Below are positions 1-6,252 of a stretch of 59,761 nucleotides of DNA, one piece after another (positions within the stretch are counted from its first letter, which is position 1; every line of letters begins with the position of its first letter). The position numbers and the translations under genes were made by a program. This stretch comes from Pseudomonadota bacterium. Lineage in GTDB: Bacteria > Pseudomonadota > Gammaproteobacteria > Steroidobacterales > Steroidobacteraceae. The notes below the pieces were generated by a model. It saw only the letters and a list, made by a program, of their open reading frames with translations, had not been told where the DNA came from and did not search any database. The stretch covers positions 1-59,761 of the forward strand of contig JAFAGC010000100.1 in the NCBI GenBank assembly GCA_023423065.1, in the 5' to 3' direction.

Positions 1-86
1 GGTAGCGAAACCCATCGCGTGGGCGACGGCCATGCCGTCAACGCAGACGCACGTAATCGCCGGGACTCATCGAGCCCGAAATCAAG

Positions 87-123
87 GTCTGTCCCCTTTT
101 GCTAGGAAACGAGGAATGTCCCC
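87..123. repeat. Degenerate GGGGACA-type intergenic repeat
   Basis: Two TGTCCCC blocks in direct orientation (about 90-96 and 117-123) are separated by about 20 bases, and the second abuts the dodecin stop codon. The TCTGTCCCCTTTT half matches the arm and flank of the full palindromic copies at 5689, 8775 and 17330, so this looks like a partial or diverged member. Bases 1-86 hold no gene I can support. Confidence 0.5.
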
Positions 124-124
124 A

Positions 125-328
125 TTATTCCTTCAGCAAGAACGTGACCTTGAGCGTCACCCGATACTCGGTGACCTTGCCGGCCGCGACGACGACGTTC
201 TGGTCCTTCACCCACGCGGACTCGATGCCCTCGATGGTTTCCGAGGCCTTCGCGACGCCTTTTCTCACGGCGTCGTCGAAGCCTTCCTTGCTGCCCGAGA
301 TGATCTCGATGATTTTCGCGACTGCCAT
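125..328 (-). CDS. Dodecin family flavin-binding protein
   Basis: A 67-residue protein of normal dodecin length. It begins MAVAKIIEIISGSKEGFDDA and has the family pattern of a beta strand, a helix with the SxEGFDDAVRKGVAKA block, then IEGIESAWVKDQNV and a final strand of the YRVTLKVTF type. Dodecins form twelve-subunit cytosolic shells that bind and buffer free flavins. The gene stands alone, with a GGGGACA-type repeat directly behind its stop. No regulatory site is evident. Confidence 0.9.
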   Translation of the reverse strand: MAVAKIIEIISGSKEGFDDAVRKGVAKASETIEGIESAWVKDQNVVVAAGKVTEYRVTLKVTFLLKE

Positions 329-434
329 GGAAGCGGCTCCTGATATCTGAAGGAGTGCGATTCTCGGCCGCGTCGCTGCGCGGGCCTATTGGACCAGAGT
401 GCCACTCGCGAGATGCCGCGCCGCGGCAGCGCGA

Positions 435-848
435 TCAGCCCGCCTGCGTCTCGATCGTCTCGAACTTGAGCCCGACTTCTATCTCGGGCAGCAGCGGCGA
501 GGGATCCAGGTACGCGCGGTCATCCGCCGACGCGGACACGGACCCCGCGACGATGTAGTGAGGCGTCTCGTCGATGTCGAGTCGATAGACCTTGCGCGAC
601 TGCGCCTTGCCGCGCAGTCCGGGCGGGATGTAGTCGATGACCTCGTCGATCAGGCATTGCTCGATCGAGAACCCGCCGAACCACGACGGAATCGACATCC
701 ACACGACGCCGCGAAACAGCAGATCGATGCGCCGCGGCCCGCCGTCGTCGCGATCGCCGGAGCGCAGCAGCAACACGCCGTGATGCTGGTAGTAGAGCAC
801 CAGCCCGAACCGGCCGGTGAATCGTGTGGGCAGCGCGAGGTTCTGCAT
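435..848 (-). CDS. Uncharacterised 137-aa protein coupled to ctaB
   Basis: The start ATG (848-846) overlaps the ctaB stop in a TGATG arrangement, which fixes the start and suggests translational coupling. The 137-residue product begins MQNLALPTRFTGRFG and is soluble-looking, without a signal peptide, Cys motif or membrane segment. It has a strand-rich middle (LVLYYQHHGVLLLRSGD) and an acidic C-terminus. I do not recognise the family. Position at the end of the SURF1-ctaA-ctaB operon hints at oxidase biogenesis, but nothing in the sequence shows a function. Confidence 0.75.
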   Translation of the reverse strand: MQNLALPTRFTGRFGLVLYYQHHGVLLLRSGDRDDGGPRRIDLLFRGVVWMSIPSWFGGFSIEQCLIDEVIDYIPPGLRGKAQSRKVYRLDIDETPHYIVAGSVSASADDRAYLDPSPLLPEIEVGLKFETIETQAG

Positions 849-1783
849 CAACCCAGGATGAACGTGCTCTGCATGTTCTGCGTCGTCGGCAGATAGTGAT
901 CGACGAGCAGCGCGGCGAACAGCCACATGAGATAGGTGATCGAGAAGCGGAACACCTTCATGGGCAGGTGCGCGCGCTCGGTGTGTTTCATCGCCCACGC
1001 GTACCAGACGAACATGCCGTTCAAGATCAGCGCCGCGGCGAGATAGATGAGCCCGCTCATGCCCGTCACGAACGGCATCAGCGTGACCGCCGTCAGCAGC
1101 ATCGTGTACAGCAACACCTGCAGCCGCGTGAACGGAATGCCGTGCGTGACCGGCAGCATCGGGATGCCGACCTTCGCGTATTCGTCCTTGCGCGCGATCG
1201 CGAGCGCCCAGAAGTGCGGTGGCGTCCACACGAACACGATCAGGAACAGCAGCAGCGCGTTCGGATCGATGCTGTTCGTGACGGCGGCCCAGCCGAGCAC
1301 GGGCGGCGCGGCTCCCGCGGCGCCGCCAATCACGATGTTCTGCGACGTCGCGCGCTTGAGCCACACGGTGTAAATGACCGCGTAACCGATCAGCGAGGCG
1401 AACGTCAGCATCGCGGTGAGCGGATTCACGAGGAACCACAACATCGCCATCGAGATGACACACAGCACGGCGGAGAACGCGAGCGCGGCGCGCGGCGACA
1501 ACTTGCCGGTCGGCAGCGGGCGGCGCTTCGTGCGCGACATCTGCGCATCGATGCGCTCGTCGAGCACGTGATTGACGATGGCCGCGCTGGCCGCGGCGAG
1601 CCCGATGCCGATGTTGCCGAAGATCAGCGCGTCGAGCGGCGGCATTCCGGGCACCGCGAGCAACGTGCCCACGATGGACGTGAACACGATGAGCATGACG
1701 ACGCGCGGCTTGGTCAGCTCGTAGTAGCTGCGCCAGCGGGCCGTGCGGGGGCCGTCTGCAACGATGTGTTCAGGGGTAGCCAA
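848..1783 (-). CDS. ctaB: Protohaem IX farnesyltransferase (haem O synthase)
   Basis: This UbiA-superfamily membrane prenyltransferase joins farnesyl diphosphate to protohaem IX to make haem O, the step before haem A. The 311-residue protein has the Asp-rich signature NHVLDERID at residues 71-79 followed by MSRTKRRPLP. Multiple hydrophobic segments follow, with a second polar motif (WTPPHFWALAI) typical of CtaB. It lies downstream of ctaA on the minus strand and overlaps the next gene by one base. An inverted repeat occupies the ctaA-ctaB gap. Confidence 0.97.
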   Translation of the reverse strand: MATPEHIVADGPRTARWRSYYELTKPRVVMLIVFTSIVGTLLAVPGMPPLDALIFGNIGIGLAAASAAIVNHVLDERIDAQMSRTKRRPLPTGKLSPRAALAFSAVLCVISMAMLWFLVNPLTAMLTFASLIGYAVIYTVWLKRATSQNIVIGGAAGAAPPVLGWAAVTNSIDPNALLLFLIVFVWTPPHFWALAIARKDEYAKVGIPMLPVTHGIPFTRLQVLLYTMLLTAVTLMPFVTGMSGLIYLAAALILNGMFVWYAWAMKHTERAHLPMKVFRFSITYLMWLFAALLVDHYLPTTQNMQSTFILG

Positions 1784-1810
1784 GGAGCCGTTCCTCGAAG
1801 GGCGCGGCAG

Positions 1811-1833
1811 TTTAGCCGAATTGGTCGGCTAAA
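1811..1833. repeat. Perfect inverted repeat at the ctaA-ctaB junction
   Basis: TTTAGCCGA (1811-1819) and TCGGCTAAA (1825-1833) form a perfect 9-bp stem with a 5-base loop. The repeat overlaps the ctaA stop codon (1831-1829). No U-run follows on the minus strand, so it is not a standard terminator. It may be an mRNA stabiliser or a partial attenuating hairpin between the two genes. Confidence 0.6.
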
Positions 1834-2854
1834 TTGATCGGCGAAAGTCGGCCACCGGCCTGAGGGCCCGGTTGAGCCAGATCGTCGCTGCCACGAGCAG
1901 CGCGGCCCCTGCGTTATGTGCCGCGGCGAGCTCGAGCGGGAACGCGCGCAACACCATGAATACGCCGGCCGAAAGCTGCAGCGCCAGCGCCACGAGCACG
2001 GCGACCCCGGCCCAGCGGGGCCCCGGACCGAGATTGCGCAACGCCGTCAGCGCCGCGAGCAACAGCAGGATCGTGGCGACCACCGCGCCGACCCGGTGCG
2101 TGAAATGGATCGCGACGCGCGCCGGATGATCGAGCACGCCGCCCGCGTAGTTGATCCCGAGGCCGTGCCACAACACGAATGCGTCCCGGTAGTCCGCATC
2201 CGGAATCCACTGCGCCTGGCACTTCGGCAGGTCGGGACAGGCCATCGCGGCGTAGTTGCTGCTCGTCCAGCCGCCGAGCGCCACCTGGATGGCGAGCGCG
2301 ATCAGCGCGAGCCCGGCCCACAGCCGCGCGCGTCGTCCGCCGTTCGCCACCGTGTTGCCCGCGAGCACGGAATATCCGTCGACCGGACGGTCGTGCGCCC
2401 GCAGCGTCAGCCACAACCACAGCAGCAGCGCGAAGGTAGTTAGCCCGCCGAGCAGGTGGCCGGTGACGATGAGCGGCTTCAGCAGCCACGTGACCGTGAG
2501 CATGCCGAGGATGCCCTGGAACACGACCAGCGCCAGCAGGACGAGACCGAACCAGGCGTTCACGCCGCGTTCGCGGCGCGCGACGATGGACAGCGCCGCG
2601 ATCACCAGGATGATGAGCCCGAGCGTACTGGCCGCGTAGCGATGGATCATCTCGATCCACGCCTTGCGCACGTCGGCCGCCGTCGCGTAGTGCTCCGCCG
2701 ATCCCGTCGGCGCGACGTGGCCGAAGCATCCCGGCCAGTCGGGACAGCCGAGGCCCGAGTCGGACAGGCGCGTGTACCCGCCCAGTACGACGACGCCGAA
2801 ACACAAGATCGCGCCGATGAGCGCGAGACGCCGGATCCAGATCACTTCACGCAT
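1829..2854 (-). CDS. ctaA: Haem A synthase, COX15/CtaA family
   Basis: This integral membrane enzyme oxidises the C8 methyl of haem O to the formyl group of haem A for aa3-type oxidase. The 341-residue product has about eight membrane spans. The first is followed by the family motif GGYTRLSDSGLGCPDWPGCF, and His-containing helices (IEMIHRYAAS, VTGHLLGG, IHFTHRVGA, AAHNAGA) supply haem ligands. A paired Cys region (CPDLPKCQ) lies mid-protein. It sits between the SCO-like gene and ctaB. Confidence 0.96.
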   Translation of the reverse strand: MREVIWIRRLALIGAILCFGVVVLGGYTRLSDSGLGCPDWPGCFGHVAPTGSAEHYATAADVRKAWIEMIHRYAASTLGLIILVIAALSIVARRERGVNAWFGLVLLALVVFQGILGMLTVTWLLKPLIVTGHLLGGLTTFALLLWLWLTLRAHDRPVDGYSVLAGNTVANGGRRARLWAGLALIALAIQVALGGWTSSNYAAMACPDLPKCQAQWIPDADYRDAFVLWHGLGINYAGGVLDHPARVAIHFTHRVGAVVATILLLLAALTALRNLGPGPRWAGVAVLVALALQLSAGVFMVLRAFPLELAAAHNAGAALLVAATIWLNRALRPVADFRRSI

Positions 2855-2869
2855 GTAGTTGGTTTCGGA

Positions 2870-3460
2870 TCAACCGATGTGCGACAGCTTGAGCAGTTTC
2901 TTGAGGTCGCTCAGCAGGTCCTTGGTGGTTATGACGTCGGCGTCGTGCCGCATCATGAGATTGCCCAGCGGATCGACGATGAACAACGTCCGTTGACGAT
3001 CGCCGGGGAACTGCGCAAGCAGCGCGGCGGCCTCGGGCGAAGAAGCATCCAGTGCGATGAGTCCCGGCTGTTCCGCTTCGAAATACTGCGTGTCGCAGCA
3101 GTTGCCGGTCGCGAGGAAGACGCGCTGCACGCGCGTCATCTCGTTGTTCAATGCGAGGCGCGACTGGCGACCGAAGACCAGCGCCGTGCGGCAATCGGCG
3201 TCGCAGGCGCCGTCACCCATATAAATGAGTGTCCACTTGCCCTCGAGCAGGTTCGGGTCGGCCGCGCTGCCGTCCACGTTGCGCAGGCCCGCGACCGCGA
3301 GCGGACGCGCGGGATCGATGAGCTGGCCCTTGCTGGCGGATCCCGCCGGGCGCCAGACGTTGCCGTAATAGAGCGCGAACGCGATCACGACGGGCGCGAA
3401 GAACAGCGCCGCGATGATCAGAAGCGAGCGCCGGCCGCGGGCGCGTTGGTCGTCCATCAT
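2870..3460 (-). CDS. SCO-like membrane-anchored thioredoxin-fold protein
   Basis: A 196-residue protein with an N-terminal membrane anchor (about residues 12-32) and a thioredoxin-like domain. CDADC (Cys86, Cys90) follows GKWTLIYMGDGA, as the CxxxC copper motif does in SCO proteins, and a CC pair lies at 121-122. The His that normally precedes the IFLIDP strand of SCO1 is missing: the sequence there is RTLFIVDPLG. A comparable protein lies between SURF1 and ctaA in pseudomonads, so oxidase assembly is likely. The start overlaps the SURF1 stop in ATGATG, with AAGGTGG upstream as ribosome site. Confidence 0.8.
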   Translation of the reverse strand: MMDDQRARGRRSLLIIAALFFAPVVIAFALYYGNVWRPAGSASKGQLIDPARPLAVAGLRNVDGSAADPNLLEGKWTLIYMGDGACDADCRTALVFGRQSRLALNNEMTRVQRVFLATGNCCDTQYFEAEQPGLIALDASSPEAAALLAQFPGDRQRTLFIVDPLGNLMMRHDADVITTKDLLSDLKKLLKLSHIG

Positions 3461-4194
3461 TCCACCTTGCGAAAATTGAGGGCGAAGTAGAGCACGAGCA
3501 AAACCACCGCAAAACCCCACCACTGGATCGCGTACGAGAAGTGGCGGTCGGGCGGGAGACCCGGCGGGGACCATTCGCGCACGAAGCCGATGCCTTCCAC
3601 TCCGGAATCCAGGAGCAGGATGCGTCGTGCGACCGGTTCGCCCAGCGCCGACCGCAACTCTTCATGAGTCGGGAACGTGGTGACACGGGGCCAGTCCTGC
3701 GTCGCATCCGGGGGCGCGCGGCCGCTTTGAAGTCCCGCCACGGGCAACTCGTCGATCCGGCCGGAAACGACGATCGCTTCCTCGAGGTTCAGCGAGATGT
3801 CCGGCAACTGGTCGCGGCGCCCCTCGAACGGAATCCAGCCGCGGTTCACGAGGATGTGCCGGCCGTTGGCGGTCTCGCAGGGTGTGAGGACTTCGTATCC
3901 CGGACGTCCCGCATGCGTGCGGTTCTCGAGCAGGAACTGGCGAGCGCCGTCCATGCGGCAGCGGAACGCCATTCGCGAGAACCGCGGCAGCGCGTCGAAG
4001 TCGGGGGGATTTTCGGTGAGCGTCGGCGCGGGCGCGGCTTCGAACTCGCGCCACTGTTCGGCCTTCAGCTCGCCGCGCTGCCACTGCCAGCGGCCGAGGC
4101 CCACGAAAAGCGTCAGCAATACGAGCGCGGCGAGTGTCATCGGCCAGGACGGCGAAAACACCCTGCCAAAAGCCGAAAAACGCGGGGCGGGCAT
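3457..4194 (-). CDS. SURF1 family cytochrome oxidase assembly protein
   Basis: SURF1 proteins are inner-membrane factors that help insert haem A into subunit I. The 245-residue protein has a first membrane span (WPMTLAALVLLTLFVGLGRW), the family motif GRWQWQRGELK, a periplasmic domain with VLVNRGWIPF-type sequence (HILVNRGWIPFEG), and a C-terminal span ending in YAIQWWGFAVVLL. I chose ATG 4194 because a TATACT -10 element lies 10 bases upstream. The alternative ATG at 4224 would overlap the divergent gene. Confidence 0.95.
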   Translation of the reverse strand: MPAPRFSAFGRVFSPSWPMTLAALVLLTLFVGLGRWQWQRGELKAEQWREFEAAPAPTLTENPPDFDALPRFSRMAFRCRMDGARQFLLENRTHAGRPGYEVLTPCETANGRHILVNRGWIPFEGRRDQLPDISLNLEEAIVVSGRIDELPVAGLQSGRAPPDATQDWPRVTTFPTHEELRSALGEPVARRILLLDSGVEGIGFVREWSPPGLPPDRHFSYAIQWWGFAVVLLVLYFALNFRKVE

Positions 4195-4204
4195 GGGGGC
4201 GGGC

Positions 4205-4212
4205 AGTATAAT
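4205..4212. promoter_or_regulatory. Overlapping divergent -10 elements (SURF1 / DUF2909)
   Basis: AGTATAAT reads TATAAT on the plus strand (4207-4212) and TATACT on the minus strand (4210-4205). Predicted starts fall about 3-5 bases before ATG 4223 (plus) and ATG 4194 (minus), so both mRNAs would be nearly leaderless. No convincing -35 boxes are visible. Confidence 0.55.
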
Positions 4213-4222
4213 TCGCGCGCCC

Positions 4223-4435
4223 ATGGACCCGTTCAAAATCCTCGTCGTCGTAGTCCTCTTCGCAATCATCTTCAGCCTGGGGAACGCGCTCTGGCACCTG
4301 TCGCGCGGCAAGGGCGACTCGAAGAAGATGGCCCGCGCCCTGACCGTACGGGTCGGCCTGTCGGTGGCGCTCTTCATTCTGTTAATGCTGGCCTGGTACA
4401 ACGGCCTCATTTCCCCGCATGGCCTGCATCAATAA
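4223..4435 (+). CDS. Twin-transmembrane DUF2909 family protein
   Basis: A 70-residue protein with two membrane spans (about residues 4-22 and 44-61) joined by a short basic loop containing SRGKGDSKK. This is the layout of DUF2909 proteins, which are regularly found beside the cox operon of gammaproteobacteria, divergent from SURF1 as here. The function is unknown; a role as a small oxidase-associated membrane protein is inferred from position only. Confidence 0.85.
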   Translation: MDPFKILVVVVLFAIIFSLGNALWHLSRGKGDSKKMARALTVRVGLSVALFILLMLAWYNGLISPHGLHQ

Positions 4436-4458
4436 TGCGAGAAGGGCCGAGTTTTTCC

Positions 4459-4487
4459 TTTACGGGGAACAACGACTCCGCTACATT
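4459..4487 (+). promoter_or_regulatory. Predicted promoter of the asd leader
   Basis: TTTACG (4459-4464) and TACATT (4482-4487) are separated by 17 bases, each matching the sigma70 consensus at four positions. Transcription would begin near 4494, only about three bases before the leader-peptide ATG at 4497. Confidence 0.5.
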
Positions 4488-4496
4488 TCGCGCCCC

Positions 4497-4568
4497 ATGA
4501 TCCGCGGCACGATCAAAAAGACGCTCAAGACCAAGCCCTCGGGGGCCTTGGAGTCTTGCGCGCGCTGA
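4497..4568 (+). CDS. Lys/Thr-rich leader peptide of asd
   Basis: A 23-codon open frame, MIRGTIKKTLKTKPSGALES then CAR, starts at ATG 4497 and stops at TGA 4566. Seven of the first 13 residues are Lys (four codons) or Thr (three), and two more are Ile. These are end products of the aspartate pathway in which the downstream asd gene acts. The Lys-Thr-Lys codons at 4527-4535 lie in the 5' arm of the first RNA hairpin, the position expected for ribosome stalling in attenuation. No Shine-Dalgarno site is visible; translation may start on a nearly leaderless mRNA. Confidence 0.6.
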   Translation: MIRGTIKKTLKTKPSGALESCAR

Positions 4569-4623
4569 TCGCGAGCGATCAAAGGACACCAAAGGCCCCG
4601 CAGGGAAACCCGCGGGGCCTTTT
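4526..4623 (+). promoter_or_regulatory. asd: Transcription attenuator upstream of asd
   Basis: Three mutually exclusive structures are visible. A 1:2 hairpin pairs CAAGAC (4526-4531) with GTCTTG (4553-4558), extended by inner CCAAG/CTTGG and CCC/GGG pairs. A 2:3 antiterminator pairs GGGGCCTTGG (4542-4551) with CCAAAGGCCCC (4589-4599). The 3:4 terminator starts at 4594. Stalling on Lys or Thr codons in arm 1 would free arm 2 to capture arm 3 and prevent termination. This is the classical thr/trp-type logic, inferred here from base pairing by eye. Confidence 0.6.
4594..4623 (+). terminator. Rho-independent terminator of the asd attenuator
   Basis: GGCCCCGC (4594-4601) pairs perfectly with GCGGGGCC (4612-4619), with an inner GGG-AAA-CCC extension, and a TTTT run follows. 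It lies between the leader peptide and asd, so unless it is disrupted it would end transcription before asd. Confidence 0.85.
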
Positions 4624-4644
4624 CATTTCGGAGTGAGAAAAGTC

Positions 4645-5685
4645 ATGTCATCGACCGCTGAAACCATCCGCAACAAGAAGATCCCCGTCGTCGCCATCGC
4701 CGGCGCGACCGGCGCCGTCGGCGTCGAGCTCATGGCCTGCCTCGAGCAGCGCAAATTCCCGCTGGCTGAGCTGCGACTGCTGGCTTCCGCGCGGTCCGCG
4801 GGCAAGAAGATGAAGTTCCGCGGCGCGGACGTCGCCGTGCAGGAGCTGACCGATGACAGCCTCAAGGGCGTCGACATCGCGCTGTTCAGCGCGGGTGGCG
4901 CGCAGTCGAAGCGCTTCGCGCCGGCCGCCGTGAAGGCGGGCGCCGTGGTCGTCGACAACTCCTCCGCGTTCCGCATGGACCCGGACACGCCGCTCGTGGT
5001 GCCGGAGATCAACTCGGGGGCGCTCGCGAAGCACAACGGCATCATCGCGAATCCGAACTGCGTCGCCATCGTTGCCGCGACTCCGCTGTGGCCTATCCAC
5101 CAGCATCGCCGCATCCAGCGCATCACCATGTCCACCTACCAGGCGGCTTCGGGCGCCGGCGCCGCCGCGATGGAAGAGCTCAGCGAGTCGACCAAGGCGT
5201 ACCTCGAAGGCCGGCCGTTCACGCCGAAAGTCCTGCCGCATCCGTACGCGTTCAACGTGTTCTCTCACAACACCAAGGTCGATCCGGAAACCGGGTACAA
5301 CGACGAAGAAACCAAGGTGATGAACGAGACCCGCAAGATCTTCGGCGAGCCGAACCTGCGCGTGACCGCCACCTGCGTGCGTGTGCCTGTATTACGCGCG
5401 CATTGCATCGCGCTCAACATCGAGCTCGAGGCGCCGCTGTCGCCCGCCGAGGCGCGCGAGATACTGTCGAAGGCGCCGGGTGTGCGCCTGGTCGACGAGC
5501 TCGAGCGCAACTACTTCCCGATGCCGGTCGACGCGAGCGGCAAGGACGACGTGCTGGTCGGCCGCATCCGCAAGGATGTGAGCGACCCGTCGGGCCGCAC
5601 GCTCGCGCTGTTCGTCGCGGGCGATCAGCTGCGCAAGGGCGCGGCGCTCAACGCCGTCCAGATCGCCGAGCGCCTGCTGGGATAA
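4645..5685 (+). CDS. asd: Aspartate-semialdehyde dehydrogenase
   Basis: It reduces aspartyl phosphate to aspartate semialdehyde with NADPH, the branch point to Lys (and diaminopimelate), Thr, Met and Ile. The 346-residue protein has the nucleotide loop GATGAVG (20-26), catalytic Cys139 in NPNC, the substrate-binding segment RVPVLRAH, and the C-terminal LRKGAALNAVQIAE helix. I chose ATG 4645 over GTG 4633 because CGGAG lies upstream at a workable distance and the GTG sits at the foot of the terminator. A GGGGACA repeat begins three bases after the stop. Expression is probably set by the attenuator in front. Confidence 0.97.
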   Translation: MSSTAETIRNKKIPVVAIAGATGAVGVELMACLEQRKFPLAELRLLASARSAGKKMKFRGADVAVQELTDDSLKGVDIALFSAGGAQSKRFAPAAVKAGAVVVDNSSAFRMDPDTPLVVPEINSGALAKHNGIIANPNCVAIVAATPLWPIHQHRRIQRITMSTYQAASGAGAAAMEELSESTKAYLEGRPFTPKVLPHPYAFNVFSHNTKVDPETGYNDEETKVMNETRKIFGEPNLRVTATCVRVPVLRAHCIALNIELEAPLSPAEAREILSKAPGVRLVDELERNYFPMPVDASGKDDVLVGRIRKDVSDPSGRTLALFVAGDQLRKGAALNAVQIAERLLG

Positions 5686-5688
5686 ATC

Positions 5689-5741
5689 GGGGACAGATCT
5701 ATTTATTGACGATAAAAATCGTCGAAAAATAGATCTGTCCC
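5689..5741. repeat. GGGGACAGA palindromic repeat, copy behind asd
   Basis: GGGGACAGATCTATTT and AAATAGATCTGTCCC form long outer arms around an inner TGACGAT/ATCGTCG stem, so the whole 53 bases can fold back. It lies three bases after the asd stop. The same family occurs at 8775 and 17330, with short or partial forms at 11886 and 87. Confidence 0.85.
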
Positions 5742-5804
5742 GCTCAATGCAACTTTTCGAGGGGTGGAGTCGTCACAGGGACTTCCGAATAGCGAGGCCA
5801 AGCC

Positions 5805-6233
5805 ATGTCGAAACACGAATTGTCGAGCGCCGATCGTGAATTTCGCAGGGCGTTTGAAGCGGGCGCGTTCGCGCCCGCGGATTTTTCCCACCGCCAGCAC
5901 GTGCGGCTCGCGTACGTGTACCTCGTCGACAGCGACGTGAACCTCGCCCTGGATCGCATGCGGGCCGCGCTCGTGTGCTTCCTCTCGCACCACGGCATTC
6001 CCGCCACGAAGTACCACGAGACGCTGACGCGTGCGTGGATCCTCGCGGTCCATCACTTCATGCATCGCACGCCGGAAGCGACGAGCGCGGACGATTTCAT
6101 CGACCGCAACCCGATGCTGCTCGACAGCAAGATCATGCTGACCCATTACTCGGCGGGCCTGCTGTTTTCCGACGCCGCACGCGCGGAGTTCGTCGAGCCG
6201 GATCTCGACCCGATCCCGCGCCACGCGGCCTGA
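5805..6233 (+). CDS. Conserved hypothetical His-rich 142-aa protein
   Basis: A 142-residue soluble-looking protein starting MSKHELSSADREFRRAFEAG. Conserved-looking blocks are FSHRQHVRLAYVYL, the HH pair of CFLSHHGIPATKYHETLTRA and AVHHFMHR, with TRAWILAVHHF between. The regularly spaced His residues could bind a metal or form an acid-base site, but I cannot name the family. It lies alone between a repeat and the convergent M28 peptidase. Function unknown. Confidence 0.75.
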   Translation: MSKHELSSADREFRRAFEAGAFAPADFSHRQHVRLAYVYLVDSDVNLALDRMRAALVCFLSHHGIPATKYHETLTRAWILAVHHFMHRTPEATSADDFIDRNPMLLDSKIMLTHYSAGLLFSDAARAEFVEPDLDPIPRHAA

Positions 6234-6252
6234 CGCCCGGCTCACCCCCGAT

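Noticed and set aside
1..86. Partial gene at the left edge
   Set aside because: Short open stretches exist in more than one frame on both strands, but none shows a recognisable protein segment.
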